Under the pieces are notes generated by a model. The model did not search any database. It saw only the letters and a program-made list of their open reading frames with translations, and was not told the origin of the DNA. From the NCBI GenBank assembly GCA_030446505.1, contig JAUJND010000007.1:1-64000 (forward strand): 64,000 nucleotides of DNA, in the 5' to 3' direction. Below, in pieces: positions 28,954 through 39,712 of this stretch (position 1 is its first letter; each line of letters begins with the position of its first letter). This DNA is from Chroococcidiopsidaceae cyanobacterium YX2bin18 (GTDB taxonomy: Bacteria; Cyanobacteriota; Cyanobacteriia; Cyanobacteriales; Chroococcidiopsidaceae). The translations under genes and the position numbers were made by a program.

Positions 28954-29368
28954 TTACTGGCAAACCCTCTTCCACAGCGGATGACTCTGTCCCTGCTGCC
29001 GAATCCGGTAAACCTGCTGTTCTAGGCGCTGCTGTTCTTGTTGTGGTAGCCCTAAGAGAATGTTACGACTTTGCCAAACTAAGACGGAAACAGTCATCCC
29101 AATACATAAAGCCAGACCAAAGGTTGGCAGTGGATTGTAGTAAAGCCCATATTGTACAGCTACCCAGGTAAAATATTGCCGCCAGAGTGCAATTTCTGAA
29201 CGCAGACCCCATAAGCTTAAGAGTCCGATGCTGACCCAGAGTAAACCTACTACCAACCATCTGCCGTAGACACTCAACCGATGTAATCTTTGCACTTGCA
29301 GTTTGAAGGTTGGATCGATTTGCAGATGCTGCAACTGACTCTAAAGGCGTTTCTTCATGCTGTTCCAT
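28954..29368 (-). CDS. two-helix membrane protein downstream of secDF
   Basis: Hypothetical protein of about 135 residues with two membrane helices (WLVVGLLWVSIGLLSLW, then FGLALCIGMTVSVLVWQ) and a Gln-rich soluble end. Read from the ATG at 29368 (MEQHEETPLES) a one-base deletion near 29336 separates start and body; the open ORF otherwise begins with TTG at 29334. It follows secF by 49 nt and may be part of that operon. Confidence 0.6.
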
Positions 29369-29417
29369 AGAATGATTAGCGCTCCTTAGAGGATATGAGC
29401 AATCGCGCCTTGACTTA

Positions 29418-30388
29418 TCAGGATGCATCAACAGGCTCGGAAACGGCGATCGCACCAGGAGGCTTAGATTGACCTGTCTGCTCCCGCCACCAAGAAAGTA
29501 GGGTACCAGCGATAAAAATACTAGAATAAGCCCCGCTACTAAATCCCACAATTAGGGCGAGGGCAAAGTATTTTCAATGTTTCGCCCCCAAATAGAAACA
29601 GGGAAAATAGGGTGAGCATGACGGTCAATGTAGTGTTAATTGACCGTGTCAGCGTTTGATTCACCGCGTCATCTACAACATCACTGATCAGGGCGATCGG
29701 GATACATTTTCAAGAGTTCCCGAATTCGGTCATAAATTACAACTGTATCGTTAACTGAAAAACCAGTAATTGTCAACAGAGACACAATAAACAAGCTGTC
29801 AACTTCAACACCAAGCACCAGACCCAAAATTGCAAAAACTCCCACGGTGACGAAGACATCATGCAATAGAGCCACAATCGCTAATACTGCAAAGTCCAAC
29901 TGAAACCGCAGGCTAATGTAAATCGTAATGCCGACAAAAGAAACAATTAGCGCCAGCAACCCGGAGCTTAACAACTGGCGACCAATAGTGGGACCAACGG
30001 TGTCAATTTGAGTTGCTTGCGGCGCAAAAGCCCCAATTTTTTCGCTTAATGCCTTTTGCAGGGTGGTACGTTGATCGACATCTAATGTTTTAGTACGAAT
30101 CGAGACTCCATGCTGCTCTTGACCCAAAATTTGGATGCTGCTATTTGCCAGACCTTGTTCAGCCAGTACATCCCGAACAGCTGCAATATCAACTGGTCGA
30201 GCACAATTATTTTGTTGCGAGCAATCCAGTTCAAACTGAAGCCTAGTACCTCCGACAAAATCTAGACTCGGACGCAGAGGTACCCCTAGTTGTTGCCAGG
30301 AAATTAAGATGGCAATGAGACCGCTGAGAATGATCGCCGCCGAAACCGTCCACCATAATTTTCGTGCTTTGTTAATCCTAAGTTTCAT
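29418..30388 (-). pseudogene. secF: protein translocase subunit SecF, frameshifted
   Basis: The SecDF partner that uses proton flow to complete export. The first part is intact ([44 protein letters not shown], the [12 protein letters not shown] motif). Near 29692 an extra G shifts the frame and [20 protein letters not shown] follows; near 29568 one extra A in a run again shifts it before [20 protein letters not shown], ending at 29418. Two single-base insertions in a gene expected to be needed. The ATG overlaps the secD stop (TAATG). Confidence 0.88.
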
Positions 30389-31791
30389 TATGCTACCTCT
30401 GCCTTTTTTAAAGTTGGCAGGTTCGGACAAAAAGTTCTGGCTTCCGCAACGCTGGAATTGCGATCGCCAAAAACATTAAGGTACGACTACAAGTAATTGC
30501 TGTAAACATACTCACCGCCACCCCTAAAGCTAAAGTCAGCGCAAAGCCCCGTACCAGTCCAGCCCCCAACCAGAACAGTGCGGCACAAGCAATCACTGTC
30601 GTAACGTTGCCATCTAAAATGCTAGAAAAGCGCGCGGTAGAAACCAGATTCTACAGAGCGATACAAGGATTTACCTGCTCGCAATTCTTCCCTGGTGCGC
30701 TCAAAGATTAAAACATTTGCATCAACTGCCATCCCAATGCTGAGAATAAATCCCGCAATTCCGGGAAGAGTCAAAGTAACGCCCAAAAGAGCAAACGTAG
30801 CCCATGTCAGCAAAGAGTAGATAATTAGTGCCAAATCTGCAATTAAACCTGGTAGTCGATAGTAGACAACCATGAATATTAATACTAAGAGCAGACCACC
30901 GACACCAGCATAAATGCTGCGTTGAATGCTGTCTCGTCCTAATGTTGCCCCAACAGTACGGTTTTCGACAATTTCTACTGGTACAGGTAATGAGCCACCG
31001 CGCAGCTGGATTGCTAAGTCGCTTGCTTCTTGGGTTGTAAAGCGACCAGTAATTATGGCATTGCCACCTGTAATCCCAGCGGCAGCAAATTCTGGACCAA
31101 CCGTAGGAGCGCTAATCAAATCTTTGTCCAGAAAAATACCAATGCTGCGTCCGGTTCCGGCAAGGTTTTTTGTTAGTTCTGCAAAAAGTTCACCACCGCG
31201 CTGATCGAACTGGATCGCTACATTCCAGTTATTGCCACTTTGGGTAGGTTCAGCGAAGGCATCCTTAAGGTTTTTACCAGTTAGACCCTTGTTTTCAAAC
31301 AACTCGGCGATCGCTTGATTATTCTGCTGAATCGCTGCCTGATTTTTGGCGATCGCCGCAGCGTCCCCATTTCTCAACTTTTCCTGCAATGTTCGCAGTT
31401 CTTGGCGAGACGCTTGGAAAGCAAAAAGTTGCGTTTCAGTCCCTGGCTTTTGCGCCCGAAACTCTAGCTGCGCCGTACCACCTAGCACTCGTTCGGCTTG
31501 TTCTGGATCACTTACTCCGGGTAGCTGCACCAAAATTTGATCCTGTCCTACTGTCTGCACCACTGGTTCAGACACGCCAAGACCATTAATTCGATTTTCT
31601 ACTACTCTTTGAACTGCTTCCAACTCTCGCTCAGTGATTTGCTTAATTTCCTCTGAGGGCTTCACCTGAATAGTTAACTGCGAGCCTCCTTGGAGGTCTA
31701 ATCCCAAGGGAATCGGAATCTTAATAATCACCGTGATTGCGGCGATTACCAGGACTATGATCAAAGCTAATAGCGATCGCTGTCTTTGCAT
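30388..31791 (-). pseudogene. secD: protein translocase subunit SecD, frameshifted
   Basis: An RND-type export factor: helix 1, then [14 protein letters not shown], the periplasmic P1 domain ([29 protein letters not shown]), the head region with [20 protein letters not shown] and helix [21 protein letters not shown] (conserved D). After SVESGFYRA one extra base near 30625 shifts the frame; [20 protein letters not shown] and the last helices follow. A missing T near 30432 hides the natural ending KKAEVA, whose TAA overlaps the secF ATG. pdhB-secD-secF is a known cyanobacterial gene order. Confidence 0.9.
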
Positions 31792-31832
31792 ACCATGACC
31801 CAAAATAGTTTTGAGCAGAGCGTTTCCGTTGG

Positions 31833-31919
31833 CTCCTGACTTTCAAAAGTCAGGAGAACGGCGGTTTTGAGTTGTTAGACTTGCTTTTTCTCGTGAGCGC
31901 TAACTACTTTCGCGCTCAC
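31833..31919. other. two hairpins between pdhB and secD
   Basis: CTCCTGACTT/AAGTCAGGAG (31833-31856) is a perfect 10-bp stem with a 4-nt loop; GTGAGCGC/GCGCTCAC (31893-31919) is an 8-bp stem. Neither is followed by a T-run on the minus strand. They may act as RNA-stabilising or processing elements between the two genes. Confidence 0.5.
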
Positions 31920-31977
31920 TGATAACAACTATTTTGCCCTACTAAGGCGAGAGTAAGTGCTTCCTCTGTGCTAACTA

Positions 31978-32961
31978 CTAAACCCGCAACGCTACCATTT
32001 TTTGCACGGCTTCTACAATTTGCTCTGGCTGCACAATCGTCAGTCGTTCCAGCGCCCCATTATAGGGAGTGGGAATATCCTGGGAAGACAGCCGCAGCAC
32101 GGGTGCATCTAGTTCGTCAAACAGGCGATCATTAATTGAGGCAGTCAATTCTGCGCCAATTCCGCCAGTTCTCATGCACTCCTCCACAATAATTACGCGA
32201 TGCGTTTTCCTGATAGAAGTGCCAATCGTATCAAAATCCAGTGGTTTTAAAGATATCAGGTCAATTACTTCTGGATCGTAACCGTCCTTTTCCAGTGTTT
32301 TCACTGCTTGCAGCGTATGATGACGCATCCGCGAGTAGGTAAGAATTGTAACATCTTCTCCTTGTCGCACTACTTCTGCTTTATCCAAAGGCAGCACGTA
32401 CTCTGATTCTGGCAAGTTTTCTTTCAAGTTGTAAAGTAGAACGTGCTCAAAGAACAGCACTGGATTATTATCACGGATAGCTGATTTGAGCAGACCTTTA
32501 GCATTGTAGGCTGTGGAACAGGCAACAATTTTTAAACCAGGAACCGCCTGAAAGTAAGCCTCTAGCCGCTGTGAGTGTTCTGCACCCAATTGTCGCCCGA
32601 CACCCCCAGGACCACGAATTACCATTGGAATTTTGAAATTGCCACCGGAGGTGTAGCGCAGCATTCCAGCATTGTTGGAGATTTGGTTGAAGGCGAGGAG
32701 CAAAAAGCCCATGTTCATGCCTTCAATTATCGGTCGTAGACCTGTCATAGCTGCTCCAACTGCCATGCCAGTAAAGCTATTTTCAGCAATTGGGGTGTCT
32801 AACACTCGGAGGTCGCCATATTTTTTGTATAAGTCTTTGGTAACTTTATAAGAGCCGCCGTAGTGACCTACGTCTTCGCCAAGAACAAATACAGTTGAGT
32901 CACGCGCCATTTCTTCGTCAATAGCTGCACGCAGGGCGTTAAAGAATAGAGTTTCTGCCAT
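31978..32961 (-). CDS. pdhB: pyruvate dehydrogenase E1 beta subunit
   Basis: A 327-residue E1-beta subunit of the pyruvate dehydrogenase complex. Visible: [82 protein letters not shown] and [14 protein letters not shown]. The frame is intact. It binds the thiamine diphosphate together with the alpha subunit, which is not in this window. Located upstream of secDF. Confidence 0.95.
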   Translation of the reverse strand: MAETLFFNALRAAIDEEMARDSTVFVLGEDVGHYGGSYKVTKDLYKKYGDLRVLDTPIAENSFTGMAVGAAMTGLRPIIEGMNMGFLLLAFNQISNNAGMLRYTSGGNFKIPMVIRGPGGVGRQLGAEHSQRLEAYFQAVPGLKIVACSTAYNAKGLLKSAIRDNNPVLFFEHVLLYNLKENLPESEYVLPLDKAEVVRQGEDVTILTYSRMRHHTLQAVKTLEKDGYDPEVIDLISLKPLDFDTIGTSIRKTHRVIIVEECMRTGGIGAELTASINDRLFDELDAPVLRLSSQDIPTPYNGALERLTIVQPEQIVEAVQKMVALRV

Positions 32962-33158
32962 TTAAAAGTATTGAGTGTAATTGTTTAATTTAGAATACTA
33001 ACGTTTTGCAATTGTAAATGCTGTGGGCGATCGCAATTAAAATTAAACTGCCCCAAAAGTGGTAATGCTCTTTTAGGGTGCTGTAACTAGTCACGTTAAT
33101 TCCCATCCCTGCGTTAAAATTTTCAAGCTGATAATCGCGATCGCACTGACTTAATTTA

Positions 33159-33992
33159 ATGCAAATCAACTGGCAACCCGCCAAAACTTACGAAGATATC
33201 CTTTACCATAAAACCGACGGCATCGCCAAAATCACCATCAATCGTCCACATAAGCGAAACGCCTTTCGTCCTCAAACAGTTTTTGAACTGTATGACGCTT
33301 TCTGCGATGCCCGCGAAGACATCAGCATCGGTGTAGTTCTGTTCACAGGTGCTGGTCCTCATACTGATGGTAAATATGCTTTCTGTGCTGGGGGCGATCA
33401 AACTGTGCGCGGCGCAGCTGGCTATGTTGATGATAATGGTATTCCACGTTTAAATGTACTGGATCTCCAACGTCTGATTCGCTCAATGCCTAAAGTCGTA
33501 ATTGCGCTTGTAGCTGGCTATGCGATCGGTGGGGGTCATGTCCTGCACTTGATTTGCGATCTCACAATTGCAGGCTGATAATGCAATTTTTGGGCAAACT
33601 GGTCCGAAAGTAGGCAGCTTCGATGGCGGTTTTGGGGCAAGCTATCTTGCCCGAATTGTTGGTCAAAAAAAGGCGCGGGAAATTTGGTTTCTCTGTCGGC
33701 AATACACTGCGGCGCAGGCGCTGGAAATGGGTTTGATTAATTGCGTTGTCCCAGTGGAACAGCTAGAACAAGAAGGCATTGAGTGGGCTAACGAAATTTT
33801 AGCAAAAGTCCGATCGCGATTCGGTGTCTGAAAGCTGCCTTTAATGCTGACTGTGACGGTCAAGCTGGTCTGCAAGAATTGGCAGGGAATGCCACCTTAC
33901 TTTATTACATGACTGAAGAAGGCTCTGAAGGTAAACAGGCTTTTTTAGAAAAGCGTCAACCTAATTTTCGTCAATACCCCTGGTTGCCTTAG
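33159..33992 (+). pseudogene. menB: naphthoate synthase MenB with two indels
   Basis: A crotonase-fold enzyme that closes the second ring in phylloquinone synthesis (phylloquinone is the A1 acceptor of PSI). Three frames give [60 protein letters not shown]; then [20 protein letters not shown] and [19 protein letters not shown]; then [20 protein letters not shown] and RQYPWLP at 33992. One G is extra near 33573 and one A is missing from the run near 33808. Length after correction is normal. Confidence 0.92.
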
Positions 33993-33998
33993 ATATCG

Positions 33999-35108
33999 TT
34001 AAATCCGTTGATATCGCATTCCTGGTAGCTGAGACACCAACCCCATGAGTTCTAACTGCAACAAGGCACTAGAAACTGAGCCAGTTGAATAGCCAGTTTG
34101 TTGCACAATCAAGTCGAAGGGCATAGATTCTAAGGCGATTACTTCTAGCACTTGCTTCAGTTCTGGCTCCAAATTTGGCAAATTTAGTTCGCTTGATCTG
34201 GTCTTAACTACATCAAGTTGTGGTATTGCTCCCAGCATTTTTAACAACTCGTCTACTTCCCTGACAATCTGCTGCGCTCCTTGGCTTAGTAGTCTTAAAC
34301 AGCCTTGCGATTTATCATCATCCAATCTCCCTGGCATTACATAAACGTCTCGGCAAAAATCATTGGCAAAACGCGCTGTAATCAAAGCACCTGATTTAGC
34401 CGGAGCTTCCATCACCAACACTGCACGACTCAACCCAGCAATAATTCGGTTACGGCGGGGGTGGGCGCGATCCGGTGGCGTTTTAGCGGGATACTCACTT
34501 AAAACTAATCCCTGATTCAGAATCTGGTTGTAAAGCTCGCGATTGCGCGGCGGATAAACAATATCTACCCCAGTACCTAAAATAGCTAAAGTTCGTCCAC
34601 CTGCTTCTAAACAGCCGCGATGAGCTTCGGTGTCGATTCCTTCTGCCATGCCAGAAACAACAGTAAAGCCATTTTCAGCCAAAGCCGTACTGATTTTGCG
34701 AGTCCAACGCTTGCCGTATTCTGAAGGATCGCGAGTCCCAACAATACCAACAAGCGATCGCAGTCCTAAATTTTCTTGAAGTTGAACTTCACCACGATAG
34801 TACAATACTGGCGGTGGACTAGGAGTTTCTAGCAGCAAGCGAGGATAGTCTGCATCCGCTGGTGTCCAGAAGTTCGAGTTTTCCTGCTGATGTTGAGTCA
34901 AGAGTTGTGCTGGGTTTAAGCGCGATCGCTCTGCCGTCACCACCTTAATTGTTTGCGCTCCAAACCCTTCCACTTCCCCTAAAGCAGATGGATGAGCTAA
35001 CCACGCCTCTGCCAACGTGCCAAAGTGTTGTTGCAGCCGACTCAGCAAAACTGGACCAATCCCGGCAATTTGTGACCAAGCAAGCCAAAAAGCACGTTCT
35101 TGTACCAA
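33999..35108 (-). CDS. dprA: DNA-processing protein DprA
   Basis: Loads RecA on incoming single-stranded DNA during transformation. The 369-residue protein has an N-terminal HhH (IAGIGPVLLSRLQQHFG), the Rossmann core (LVGIVGTRDPSEYGKR, VVSGMAEGIDTEAHRGCLEA, ILGTGVDIVYPPRN, HPRRNRIIAGLS, SGALITARFA) and a C-terminal winged-helix. Start TTG at 35108 with GAGGAT upstream. Intact frame; suggests natural competence is or was possible. Confidence 0.93.
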   Translation of the reverse strand: MVQERAFWLAWSQIAGIGPVLLSRLQQHFGTLAEAWLAHPSALGEVEGFGAQTIKVVTAERSRLNPAQLLTQHQQENSNFWTPADADYPRLLLETPSPPPVLYYRGEVQLQENLGLRSLVGIVGTRDPSEYGKRWTRKISTALAENGFTVVSGMAEGIDTEAHRGCLEAGGRTLAILGTGVDIVYPPRNRELYNQILNQGLVLSEYPAKTPPDRAHPRRNRIIAGLSRAVLVMEAPAKSGALITARFANDFCRDVYVMPGRLDDDKSQGCLRLLSQGAQQIVREVDELLKMLGAIPQLDVVKTRSSELNLPNLEPELKQVLEVIALESMPFDLIVQQTGYSTGSVSSALLQLELMGLVSQLPGMRYQRI

Positions 35109-35129
35109 TTAAATATCCTCATAATTGCT

Positions 35130-35812
35130 TTAGGCTCTCAAATTCAGAAAACGCGCATAAATATAAGCGATTGCTTCAGAAATGACTGAGCGCACACCTT
35201 CACTAGAACTCCACCAGTTATTTGGCTCATAATCTCGCGTTTTTACCGCAATCACACCTGTTTTAATCTTTGGCGCAAGTACTTCTTTAAATATCAGCCA
35301 ACTCCTGCGGGCATGGACATCAAATGTATAAAGATTTATTGATTGTACCTTTAAATTTGAGTTCAATAACCACTGTCGAAACGTGACAGCAGAGGCATAA
35401 GTCCGATCTTTGATCACATCAGGTGCAGTAACAGCTATCAGCTTCTCTTTGCCAAACCCAGTGCCTTCAACGTTGCTGCCGAAAGTTCTGCAAATGTTTT
35501 ATATTCAGCCAAATAATATCCTGTTGGCAAAGGACCGCCCGTAGTAACTATTTTTTTGTAGGAGCCGTTTTCAAATTCAGTAAGCGCGTGTTTTAGTGCG
35601 TAGTCTGGCAACCATCCTTCAACAACTAATACATCTGCTTTAACAGGCGAAGTTACGGACAGAAATGGCTGGATATGAGTGATTGTAAAAATAATTAAAG
35701 TAGCGGTAAAAGTAATCATAACTACCCACCCCTGAATCGTAAGCGTCCACTTTTCTTGGCGATGTATTAAACGTATTCTTGGGACTTTTTTTTGGTAGAT
35801 TTTGCTAGGCAT
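35130..35812 (-). pseudogene. YdcF/DUF218-like membrane protein, frameshifted
   Basis: An ElyC/SanA/YdcF-type protein with one N-terminal membrane helix (WVVMITFTATLIIFTITHI) and the DUF218 core: ADVLVVEGWLPDYALKHALT, IVTTGGPLPTGYYLAEYKT; then after a missing T near 35453, VIKDRTYASAVTFRQWL, INLYTFDVHARRSWLIFKEV and NNWWSSSEGVRSVISEAIAY. Such proteins may act in envelope metabolism; the substrate is unknown. It follows upstream of dprA on the same strand. Confidence 0.75.
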
Positions 35813-35927
35813 TAGGCGATCGTTCAGTCAAGTTACTGAACGCTGTTCGTTTGATAATGAGGTGTCAATTTTAATTCGACTCAAAACTGAGGGTAGGCAT
35901 AGTCGACTTACCCTCCAAAATTCAAAA

Positions 35928-36407
35928 TTAACCGCCGTATTGCCAGCCAGTGCTCTCCAATAACAAGGGTTCTCCCGAACGGTGAACACCAGAGGCAATT
36001 ACTTCACCAACATATACAGTATGATCGCCCTTTTCTACTGCACCGACAACTTGACACTCAATATAACCAAGGGAGTCAGAAATAATTGGACAGCCAGTTT
36101 CGCCTAGATAAAATTCCACATCTTCAAACTTATTCCCAATCCGGCGCTGCGGTTGAAAAAATTTCTGCGCCATATTCTTTTGATCCGCCTCCAGAAAGCT
36201 GATGGCAAACACCCCACTGTTTTTAATCATTTCGTTGTATCTAGAATCTTTTTTAACACAATTTACGATTAAGGGTGGCTTAAAAGAAGCCTGCATCAAC
36301 CAGCTAGCTGTGAAGCCGTTGACATCATCCCCATCCTTAACGCCGCAGATAAAGAGTCCATGCGGAATCTTTCGCAGCATGGTCTTTTTCGCTTGTTCGT
36401 CTAACAA
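35928..36407 (-). CDS. flavin reductase-like FMN-binding protein
   Basis: A 159-residue flavin_reduct domain protein: RKIPHGLFICGVKDGDDVNG, FTASWLMQASFKPPLIVNCV, MIKNSGVFAISFLEADQKN and GYIECQVVGAVEKGDHTVYV. Resembles the reductase half of cyanobacterial diflavin proteins. Start TTG at 36407 is supported by AGGAGAT 5 nt before it. Isolated gene. Confidence 0.85.
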   Translation of the reverse strand: MLDEQAKKTMLRKIPHGLFICGVKDGDDVNGFTASWLMQASFKPPLIVNCVKKDSRYNEMIKNSGVFAISFLEADQKNMAQKFFQPQRRIGNKFEDVEFYLGETGCPIISDSLGYIECQVVGAVEKGDHTVYVGEVIASGVHRSGEPLLLESTGWQYGG

Positions 36408-36711
36408 AGGTTATCTCCTGATGGGTTTTACATTGCTAAGTTTAACAATCCATTCTAGCTACTAAGAATCTATCTCAAAAATCTGCATCGTAGGCAAGAA
36501 AGCCGACTATTGGCACAGGAACCAGCCTATCTTATAAGCAAGAAAATAGTTTTGAGATAGTGTCAAATAGTTAGTTGAAGTTAGGTTGTTTGACAAACAA
36601 ATTCAGGCGTGAAGGACACTGCTGAGTGGAGGTTACCACTTTTGAACCTGGCGTGATGTCTGTGACACAGAGAGAACAGAAGATATTAAAGTTTTAGTGT
36701 CTTGATTCACA
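36408..36711. other. intergenic region
   Basis: About 300 bases between cobM and the flavin reductase gene, both on the minus strand. I looked for a cobalamin riboswitch or terminator and saw none. No ORF is convincing. Confidence 0.4.
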
Positions 36712-37578
36712 TCAGCTAGTTTTAGCCTGACGAGATGGGCGAAATAAGTGACTATGTTCTGGATGATATAAACGCGAACGGGCTTCGCCCATGCTTGGCA
36801 AACGCGCTTCATCCATGCTTGGTATACCCGTCTCTGCTCCCTTCAATGCTGGACTAATTAGATAAAGTGTTGTCCTAATCAGCTTTTCCTTTTGACTAAC
36901 AACTGCCATTTTGTCAAGAGATACAAGCAAAATTTTTTCATCTTGCCAACCCAACCGAAAGCAAATTGCCACGGGTGTTTCTGGTGGGTAGTGTTCTAGT
37001 AGCTGTTTAGTCGCCTCTTCCACATGACGCGCACTGAGGTAGAGGCAGAGACTGGCTTGGTGTGATGCTAGGGATGCTAATTCTTCTCGTGCCGGAACTG
37101 CGGTGCGTCCACTGATGCGGCTTAAAATAATTGTCTGCACTAATCCCGGCACAGTTAGCTCTACTTTAAGTTTGGCTGCTGCTGCTTGGAAAGCACTGAT
37201 TCCAGGTATGACTTCAAAATTTACATCGGCGGCTGCCAAGGCTTGCATTTGCTCATGGATAGCACTATAGAGGCTAGGATCGCCGGATTGCAACCGAACA
37301 ACTGATTTTTGGGAGCGCACCCGTTCAATCATCAACGGCAAAATATCTTCTAATGTCTTATTCGCAGTACGGATAATTTCGGCATCCGCGCGGCATAACT
37401 CCAAAATTTGCTCAGGCACTAAGGAATCAGCAAATAAAATTACATCCGCCTGCATTAATATTTTCTGCGCCTTAATTGTCAACAAATCAGGATCGCCAGG
37501 ACCTGCCCCGACCAGGTAAACTCCTGGTGTCATTAGTGGCATGGGTATTTCATTACTTAACTGGGTAGTATCAGCCAT
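36712..37578 (-). CDS. cobM: precorrin-4 C11-methyltransferase CobM
   Basis: A cobalamin-pathway methyltransferase. The SAM-binding start VYLVGAGPGDPDLLTIKAQ, then ADVILFADSLVPEQILELC, VVRLQSGDPSLYSAIHEQM and VIPGISAFQAAAAKLKVELT are all diagnostic. I prefer the ATG at 37578 (MADTTQLSNE); an ATG at 37647 would add 23 residues. Near the C-terminus two near-identical short segments (PSMDEAR, PSMGEARS) are inserted before LYHPEHSHLFRPSR, apparently from an in-frame small repeat. Confidence 0.92.
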   Translation of the reverse strand: MADTTQLSNEIPMPLMTPGVYLVGAGPGDPDLLTIKAQKILMQADVILFADSLVPEQILELCRADAEIIRTANKTLEDILPLMIERVRSQKSVVRLQSGDPSLYSAIHEQMQALAAADVNFEVIPGISAFQAAAAKLKVELTVPGLVQTIILSRISGRTAVPAREELASLASHQASLCLYLSARHVEEATKQLLEHYPPETPVAICFRLGWQDEKILLVSLDKMAVVSQKEKLIRTTLYLISPALKGAETGIPSMDEARLPSMGEARSRLYHPEHSHLFRPSRQAKTS

Positions 37579-37719
37579 ATGCGATCGCAGATTCAGTTCT
37601 TTAAAATTGGGATATTTTTGCTTTTGTTTCGACTCCAACCAATCCATTAAGTAAATAATGATCTGCCAGGCTAGATTTTGTCTTGGAGTCGTACTCTGTG
37701 ATTTTCTGAGATAGTTTAC

Positions 37720-38598
37720 TTATTGTTCCCCAAATTCCGCTTGTGGCAGGGGAGCGACATCAGGTAGCGATCGATTGTAAATGTAAAGCCACGCTAACCC
37801 TGCTAATCCTAAGCTAATCCCTACCAAACTTACAACTTGAGCCATCCGTAACGGTCCCAGCATTAAACTATCGGTGCGTAAGCCTTCAATCCACAAGCGT
37901 CCCAAGCTGTAGGTTACTAAATAAACCAAAAACAGTGTCCCAACTTTCAGTCTTGGCTTTCGTTTCAATCCTCGAAAAAACAAGGTTAATAGTAACCCAA
38001 ACACTATTAAGTCCCATAAAGATTCATACAGAAAGGTGGGATGAAAGTAGGCAAAATCAGCATATTCTGGAGGACGGCGATCAGGCGGAATAAACAGTTT
38101 CCAGGGTAAATCAGTGGGACTACCGAAGGCTTCGGAGTTGAAAAAATTTCCCCAACGACCAATAGCCTGCCCTAAAATCAGCGAAGGAGCCACAAGATCC
38201 GCTAGTTGCCAAAACGAAATTTTTTTGACTCTAGCAAAGATTAAAGCTGCCACAGTACCGCCAAGGATTGCTCCATGAATCGCAATCCCACCTTGCCAAA
38301 TTGCAATAATTCGCTCTGGATGCTGGGCATATTCTGACCACTCAAACAAAACGTAATAAACTCTAGCAGCCGGAATTGCTGCAATTACAAGCCAGATTAC
38401 TAAATCGCCTAGTAAGTCTGGATTAACATGACGGCGCTTTGCTAAGTATTGGGAAAGGCTGACTCCAATCAATACTGCTGTAGCAATCAGCAAGCCATAC
38501 CAGCGAATAGCGAGTGGTCCTATTTCTACTAAAATCGGACCCGGAGAAGCAAATTGCCAAGCCAAAGGTAGGTGGAGAAAAGCTGATAACATGAGCAT
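37720..38598 (-). CDS. lgt: prolipoprotein diacylglyceryl transferase Lgt
   Basis: Adds the diacylglyceryl group to lipobox cysteines at the inner membrane. About seven helices; signature [20 protein letters not shown] with the catalytic Arg, [14 protein letters not shown] and [20 protein letters not shown] at 38598 chosen; a TTG at 38634 would give an extra hydrophobic stretch. Intact. Lies upstream of cobM on the same strand, 140 nt apart. Confidence 0.93.
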   Translation of the reverse strand: MLMLSAFLHLPLAWQFASPGPILVEIGPLAIRWYGLLIATAVLIGVSLSQYLAKRRHVNPDLLGDLVIWLVIAAIPAARVYYVLFEWSEYAQHPERIIAIWQGGIAIHGAILGGTVAALIFARVKKISFWQLADLVAPSLILGQAIGRWGNFFNSEAFGSPTDLPWKLFIPPDRRPPEYADFAYFHPTFLYESLWDLIVFGLLLTLFFRGLKRKPRLKVGTLFLVYLVTYSLGRLWIEGLRTDSLMLGPLRMAQVVSLVGISLGLAGLAWLYIYNRSLPDVAPLPQAEFGEQ

Positions 38599-38887
38599 TA
38601 TCCAGAAAACAACAATCGTGTCCTCAAGCAGCAAGTGATTGCAGTAGGAATTGACCTCTGTTTCCTACACAAGCTACAGGATTAATATTATGTCGCTTTG
38701 AGTTAGTTCTAGAAATGAGATTAGGTGTATTTAGCGAAAACTCAAGCAACTTTTTTGGGCTTTATTACACTGAAGGATATACAGAAAATTTCAGCTTTTT
38801 GTTCTGTAGCGGATGTTATACAGAAAAATTCCATCTAATTACGAGTTAGGCAGCCTCGTAACTGGGATCTCTGTACTGGAGTTCGCT

Positions 38888-39246
38888 ATGATTCGACCGA
38901 CCACGCCCGATGACACAACCGCGCTATTGCCCTAGCCGATGCAACCGGACTCTTACAGCATAACCAACTTGAGGAGATTGGCGAAATGCTGTCTGATTAC
39001 TTTGGTGGTAACAACAGCGACGATCGCTTCTGGATCACCGACAACGACAACGGAGCAGTGGGGGTTGCCTACTGAGAGATGGAACGGATGACCGATGGGA
39101 CGTGGAACCTACAATTGATTGCTATCCGACCCGACCACCAAGGACAAGGACGTGGTGCGACCCTGCTACGCTACGTTGAACAAACGTTGACGACGCGCGG
39201 TGGGCGTGTGCTGCTGGTGGAAACGTCGGGGCTGCCGGCAGGGTAA
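38888..39246 (+). pseudogene. truncated GNAT acetyltransferase relic
   Basis: Translation gives MIRPTTPDDTTAL, a frameshift, ALADATGLLQHNQLEEIGEM, DDRFWITDNDNGAVGVAY, an in-frame TGA, EMERMTDGTWNLQLIAIRPD, HQGQGRGATLLRYVEQTL (the acetyl-CoA loop) and LLVETSGLPAG then TAA. The usual last 40 residues of such GNATs are missing. Base composition is higher in G+C than the flanks, which suggests transfer. A relic at the edge of the RelE/Shedu pair. Confidence 0.7.
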
Positions 39247-39279
39247 GATAAGTTGCTTACAGTTGGAGTAGAATAAGCC

Positions 39280-39303
39280 TAATTATCCAAATTAGGATAA
39301 TTA
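39280..39303. promoter_or_regulatory. palindrome upstream of RelE/Shedu pair
   Basis: TAATTATCC (39280-39288) and GGATAATTA (39295-39303) form a perfect 9-bp inverted repeat with a 6-nt spacer, 130 nt upstream of the RelE-like start. It could be an operator for an autoregulated locus or a weak terminator for the relic GNAT. Confidence 0.45.
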
Positions 39304-39434
39304 CATTTTCAGCTTTTACGTAGTTCGCCCTAGTTGCTCGGTCTTGTCCAGTTCTTAGCCTCTCTTACTTAGGCTGCTTTGCTGAAAACATATTAATTGG
39401 AAGGATTTAATTATCTCCAAATTGTTCTTGTTAT

Positions 39435-39707
39435 ATGATAAATACTAGTACGCAGGCTCAGATTGCGATCAGATCGCTTCTTCCAAGTGACAAAGAGCGG
39501 GTTAAGCATTTTGTAGCTTTGCTTGAGCGTTTTCCTGATGACGAATATGTGAGACAACAAACGAAGAAGTTGAAGGGGAACGGGTTAGATAATCTTTATA
39601 TTATGCGAGTAACTCATAATTTAAGGCTAATCTTCCGATACTCTCAAGATGTAGTTGAAATCCTTGATGTTGTGACTCATGACAGGCTTGAGAGGATGCA
39701 TGGATAA
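39435..39707 (+). CDS. RelE/ParE-superfamily toxin-like protein
   Basis: A 90-residue protein that fits the RelE fold: an N-terminal helical hairpin with KERVKHFVALLERFPDDEYV, then KKLKGNGLDNLYIMRVTHNL and RLIFRYSQDVVEILDVVTHD. The Arg residues near 58 and 64 and the His near 82 are where RelE-type mRNA interferases have active-site residues. No antitoxin gene is seen up- or downstream. The gene ends 5 nt before a DUF4263 (Shedu) gene on the same strand, so the two probably share a transcript. Confidence 0.75.
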   Translation: MINTSTQAQIAIRSLLPSDKERVKHFVALLERFPDDEYVRQQTKKLKGNGLDNLYIMRVTHNLRLIFRYSQDVVEILDVVTHDRLERMHG

Positions 39708-39712
39708 AATCC

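Noticed and set aside
30926-31589. ORFs antisense to secD
   Set aside because: Mirror frames of a well-identified gene.
36408-36711. Possible cobalamin riboswitch near cobM
   Set aside because: The region is downstream of cobM, and no B12-box or multi-stem fold was seen.
39246-39434. Antitoxin gene for the RelE-like protein
   Set aside because: No ORF of antitoxin size with an AbrB, RHH or HTH pattern is present; only a palindrome was found.
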